DNA from: Tamlana sp. I1
GTDB taxonomy: Bacteria; Bacteroidota; Bacteroidia; Flavobacteriales; Flavobacteriaceae
DNA: 64,000 nucleotides
Direction: 5' to 3'
Assembly: GCF_015355625.1 (NCBI RefSeq)
Contig: NZ_JACLAF010000001.1
Location: forward strand, 62,001-126,000
The notes below the pieces were generated by a model, which searched no databases, was not told the origin of the DNA, and worked only from the letters and a program-made list of their open reading frames with translations. Below are positions 61,905-64,000 of the stretch, piece by piece; position 1 is the stretch's first letter; each line of letters begins with the position of its first letter. The translations under genes and the position numbers were made by a program.

Positions 61905-62364
61905 TTATACATAGAGTGTTAATGCTTCAGGGGAGATAAAAAAATATGTGTTACGCTTTGTATGCATTAAAATTAGTAATGAGAGCGTTGGTTTTTTAGA
62001 AATTTTAACACATCCGAAAGTAGTAAAAATATCAATCAAATCCTTCTTTCATTTTAATGAATTTAAAGTGTCTTTTAAAAGAACCTTACGGGTTCCAAAA
62101 ATTGAAAATGTGGTATTATAAAATTTTATTCCATTTTATTCAACGTTCACTTGCGGACTATTTATTCTGAATTTCTTGATTAAGCAACGGTATTCTCCGG
62201 TAAAAGAAATATTAGAATTTTAGGTTTTAAAGTTTAAAAAACTCTTAAAAAAGACATAAATAGGTCCTAAATAATTCATAAAATGCAACCCTGTATAGTT
62301 CTTGTCTAGTGATAAAACATATGGTTTATGTATAAGTGGCCTAATTTTGATTTTTCAATATAAA
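61905..62364. promoter_or_regulatory. Divergent intergenic region between LacI gene and second GH16
   Basis: A 460-bp gap without a gene. It has a small inverted repeat GAACC-TTAC-GGGTTC at about 62082-62096 that could be an operator, and A/T-rich promoter-like stretches. No exact -7 box pairs with either start convincingly. Confidence 0.45.
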
Positions 62365-63645
62365 ATGATAAAAATGACTCAAAACACAAGCGTTTTAAAC
62401 AAAAAAGTAAACTTGATAGTATTGGTTTGCTTATGCTTTACCCTTTTTAATTGCAACGATTCAGATTCTAATCCAGAAAACCATAAACCCACTGCAGTTG
62501 ACGATGTACTTACTGTTGAAGAAAATAGCAGTGCAGGAGAAGCCAATCAAGTTGATGTTTCTGAAAATGATACTGTTGGAAAAGATGGCGGTGATGACGA
62601 TAATTACAGTTTGTTTGCCAACGCTAAAAATGGCGATGTAAATGAAGTTAGTGATGGCGTTTTTGAATTCATTCCTGATGTCGATTTTAATGGAGCAGAC
62701 AGCTTTACCTATACTTTAAAGGATAAAGATGGCGATTCAGACACAGCGACAGTTCATGTTACAGTAAACCCAGCTGGTGGACTAACAGCTGAAGATTTTG
62801 AAAACATAGACCCCAATTTTCCGTCTTTTGTGTCTATTAATAACACCACGCCAGAAGGTAAAAAATGGGTGAAAAATGAAGCTATGTCTGATGAATTTGA
62901 TGCTTGGGACAACAGCAAATGGTTTAAATCGACTTGGAATTACGGCGTACCTGTACTCATGACAACGGCTAATACAAACTCTGGAGTTGCAGATGGAAAT
63001 TTATGGATTAAAGCCACTTTAAACGAAACCAATGTGGATGGTCGATGGTTTCAAACAGCTAGAATTCACTCTAGAACAAAAGCGAATTACCCAATGTATA
63101 CCGAAGCACGTATAAAAGCAGCGCACATTTCAGCTTATAATACTTATTGGTTGAATAATGGCGATTCGGCAAACCGTGATGAAATTGATATTATAGAAAA
63201 CAATTCGAAACCATCTTGTGGTTGTCAACCAGATTTTCCTATGCAAATGAATTCGCAATACTTCCAAGCCGATTCAAACAAAACACCTGGGGTTATACGT
63301 GATGAAGATAATTTTAATCAAAGTAATTTATCAGATGTTAACCCAAGTAAAGGTATTAAGTGGAATGAAGGCTACCATACGTTTGGTGTGTGGTGGATAG
63401 ACTCGAAACACATTCAGTTTTATTTAGATGGCGAGCCTGCAGGTCGTGTTGAAGTAGGGCATGACCGTTCTGGTAATGTGTACACCGATCGTGAGTTTAC
63501 AAGAGATTTAGAGATTATTTTTGATTTATGGACCGCAGATGAAAGTTGGTTAGGTGGTTTGCCACCAAAATCCGATTTAAATGATAACAGTATAAATACT
63601 ATGAAGGTGGATTGGGTAAGAACCTGGACCTTAGAACAGGAGTAA
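62365..63645 (+). CDS. GH16 agarase/porphyranase-type hydrolase with cadherin-like domain, lipoprotein
   Basis: About 426 residues from the ATG at 62365; a TTG at 62302 is a poorer start because it would precede the signal by a polar tail. Lipobox TLFNC (Cys30). Residues about 40-135 form a cadherin-like/VCBS-type domain (PTAVDDVLTVEENSS; DVDFNGADSFTYTLKDKDGD). The GH16 domain has FDAWDNSKWFKSTWNYGVPV, TYWLNNGDSANRDEIDIIEN with Glu273, Asp275 and Glu278, and a final MKVDWVRTWTLE. The wording around the active site resembles beta-agarases and porphyranases more than laminarinases. Endo-acting surface enzyme. Confidence 0.87.
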   Translation: MIKMTQNTSVLNKKVNLIVLVCLCFTLFNCNDSDSNPENHKPTAVDDVLTVEENSSAGEANQVDVSENDTVGKDGGDDDNYSLFANAKNGDVNEVSDGVFEFIPDVDFNGADSFTYTLKDKDGDSDTATVHVTVNPAGGLTAEDFENIDPNFPSFVSINNTTPEGKKWVKNEAMSDEFDAWDNSKWFKSTWNYGVPVLMTTANTNSGVADGNLWIKATLNETNVDGRWFQTARIHSRTKANYPMYTEARIKAAHISAYNTYWLNNGDSANRDEIDIIENNSKPSCGCQPDFPMQMNSQYFQADSNKTPGVIRDEDNFNQSNLSDVNPSKGIKWNEGYHTFGVWWIDSKHIQFYLDGEPAGRVEVGHDRSGNVYTDREFTRDLEIIFDLWTADESWLGGLPPKSDLNDNSINTMKVDWVRTWTLEQE

Positions 63646-63663
63646 TTTCCTAAGTTTTAAATA

Positions 63664-63721
63664 GCCACGAGTACACAGTAGACTAAATAAAAACAGAGTT
63701 AAAAATTTGTGTATTCGTGGC
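63664..63721. repeat. 14-bp inverted repeat after the second GH16 gene
   Basis: GCCACGAGTACACA (63664-63677) pairs with TGTGTATTCGTGGC (63708-63721) over 13 of 14 positions. The 30-nt spacer is A-rich. Elements built on GCCACGAATACAC are, from memory, dispersed in flavobacterial genomes. It may terminate transcription between the convergent GH16 and LuxR-type genes. Confidence 0.6.
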
Positions 63722-63779
63722 GTGTTTTATAGCCTATGATTTTCTCTAAATCAATTAGGCATTTGCAATATTTATTAGG

Positions 63780-64000
63780 CTAGAATTCATTGATAAAATC
63801 GGTTAAGTTATCATTGCGTTCTAAGCCTAATTTTTTGCGTAAACGGTAACGCGATGTGTGTACACTTTCTACGCTTATTCCTAAAATGGATGCCATTTCC
63901 TTGCTTGAAAAATTCAACTTTATTAAAGCGCATAACTTTTGGTCGGTCTGACTAAGTTTTGGGAATTTTTCTGTGATGTTAGCGTAAAAGCTCTGATTAA
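63780..64000 (-). CDS. LuxR-type DNA-binding domain, C-terminal part of a regulator
   Basis: The minus strand carries the last 73 codons of a gene whose start lies beyond base 64000. They read as a GerE/LuxR helix-turn-helix: FPKLSQTDQKLCALIKLNFS, SKEMASILGISVESVHTSRY, RLRKKLGL, then a short tail ending FINEF. In Bacteroidetes such domains usually end TPR- or Y_Y_Y-type sensor regulators located next to polysaccharide loci. The sensor type cannot be seen here. Confidence 0.88.
   Translation of the reverse strand, partial: NQSFYANITEKFPKLSQTDQKLCALIKLNFSSKEMASILGISVESVHTSRYRLRKKLGLERNDNLTDFINEF

Noticed and set aside
62302-62364. TTG start for the second GH16 gene
   Set aside because: It would put about 21 polar residues before the lipoprotein signal; the ATG at 62365 fits better.
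1-64000. tRNA, rRNA, CRISPR arrays, transposase genes
   Set aside because: Both strands were read for cloverleaf-like ends, ribosomal cores, regular repeats and DDE-type or tyrosine recombinase genes; none could be supported.

Overview
The window reads as an AT-rich chromosome segment from a marine, alga-associated member of the Flavobacteriaceae (Bacteroidetes). The evidence is a subtype-iii type VI secretion system (T6SS), SusC/SusD pairs, Bacteroidetes -7 promoter boxes (TAnnTTTG), lipoprotein signals of the LxxxC kind, a degraded gene with a type IX secretion sorting tail, and GH16 enzymes of the marine-polysaccharide type. No rRNA, tRNA, CRISPR array or insertion sequence was seen.

Region 1 (1-20912) is a T6SS locus. 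Structural genes tssB, tssC, tssE and tssF (cut by the window edge) run leftward. hcp and vgrG run rightward, followed by an unknown protein, a PAAR-like DUF4280 protein and a long effector/immunity array. Complete effectors are a DUF3289-like toxin, a lytic-transglycosylase-like toxin and an M23 peptidase toxin. Between them sit headless C-terminal toxin pieces (a DUF3289-like tail, an M15-like module, an M23 tail). Each is still followed by its own lipoprotein gene. Nearly all candidate immunity proteins carry lipoprotein signals, which suits toxins that act on peptidoglycan in the periplasm.

Region 2 (21313-33480) starts with manA. A complete clade II nitrous-oxide-reductase operon follows on the minus strand: cytochrome c, fasciclin, nosZ, membrane protein, nosL, nosD, nosF, nosY. 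Next to it is an operon with a TonB receptor that carries the CxxxM/HxM copper ligands of OprC/NosA, a Met/His-rich lipoprotein and a small CNGKC protein. Both operons start at promoters with the same 14-bp palindrome (ATGAC-N4-GTCAT) placed exactly 22 bp from the -7 box. This points to one Crp/Fnr-type regulator coupling copper import to N2O reduction.

Region 3 (33593-44138) is a two-armed sugar-oxidation cluster around an AraC regulator: two DUF1080 (3-keto-glycoside hydrolase) lipoproteins, two TIM-barrel isomerases, a Gfo/Idh/MocA oxidoreductase, an MFS transporter, a GMC dehydrogenase with its small subunit, and a ThuA protein. Together they fit an oxidative 3-keto-disaccharide pathway. 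One DUF1080 gene is broken by a one-base slip in an A run.

Region 4 (44139-46184) is decayed DNA: a nested inverted-repeat element, a gene split by a stop codon, and the signal peptide plus sorting tail of a lost secreted protein.

Region 5 (46185-63645) is a polysaccharide utilisation locus: SusC, SusD, a duplicated-domain surface binding lipoprotein, GH16, a phytanoyl-CoA-dioxygenase-like enzyme, a GH2/GH5-type hydrolase, a sugar dehydrogenase, an XylE-type transporter, GH43, GH26, a LacI regulator and a second GH16. The set suggests an algal beta-1,3-linked glucan and/or xylan. The window ends inside a LuxR-type regulator.
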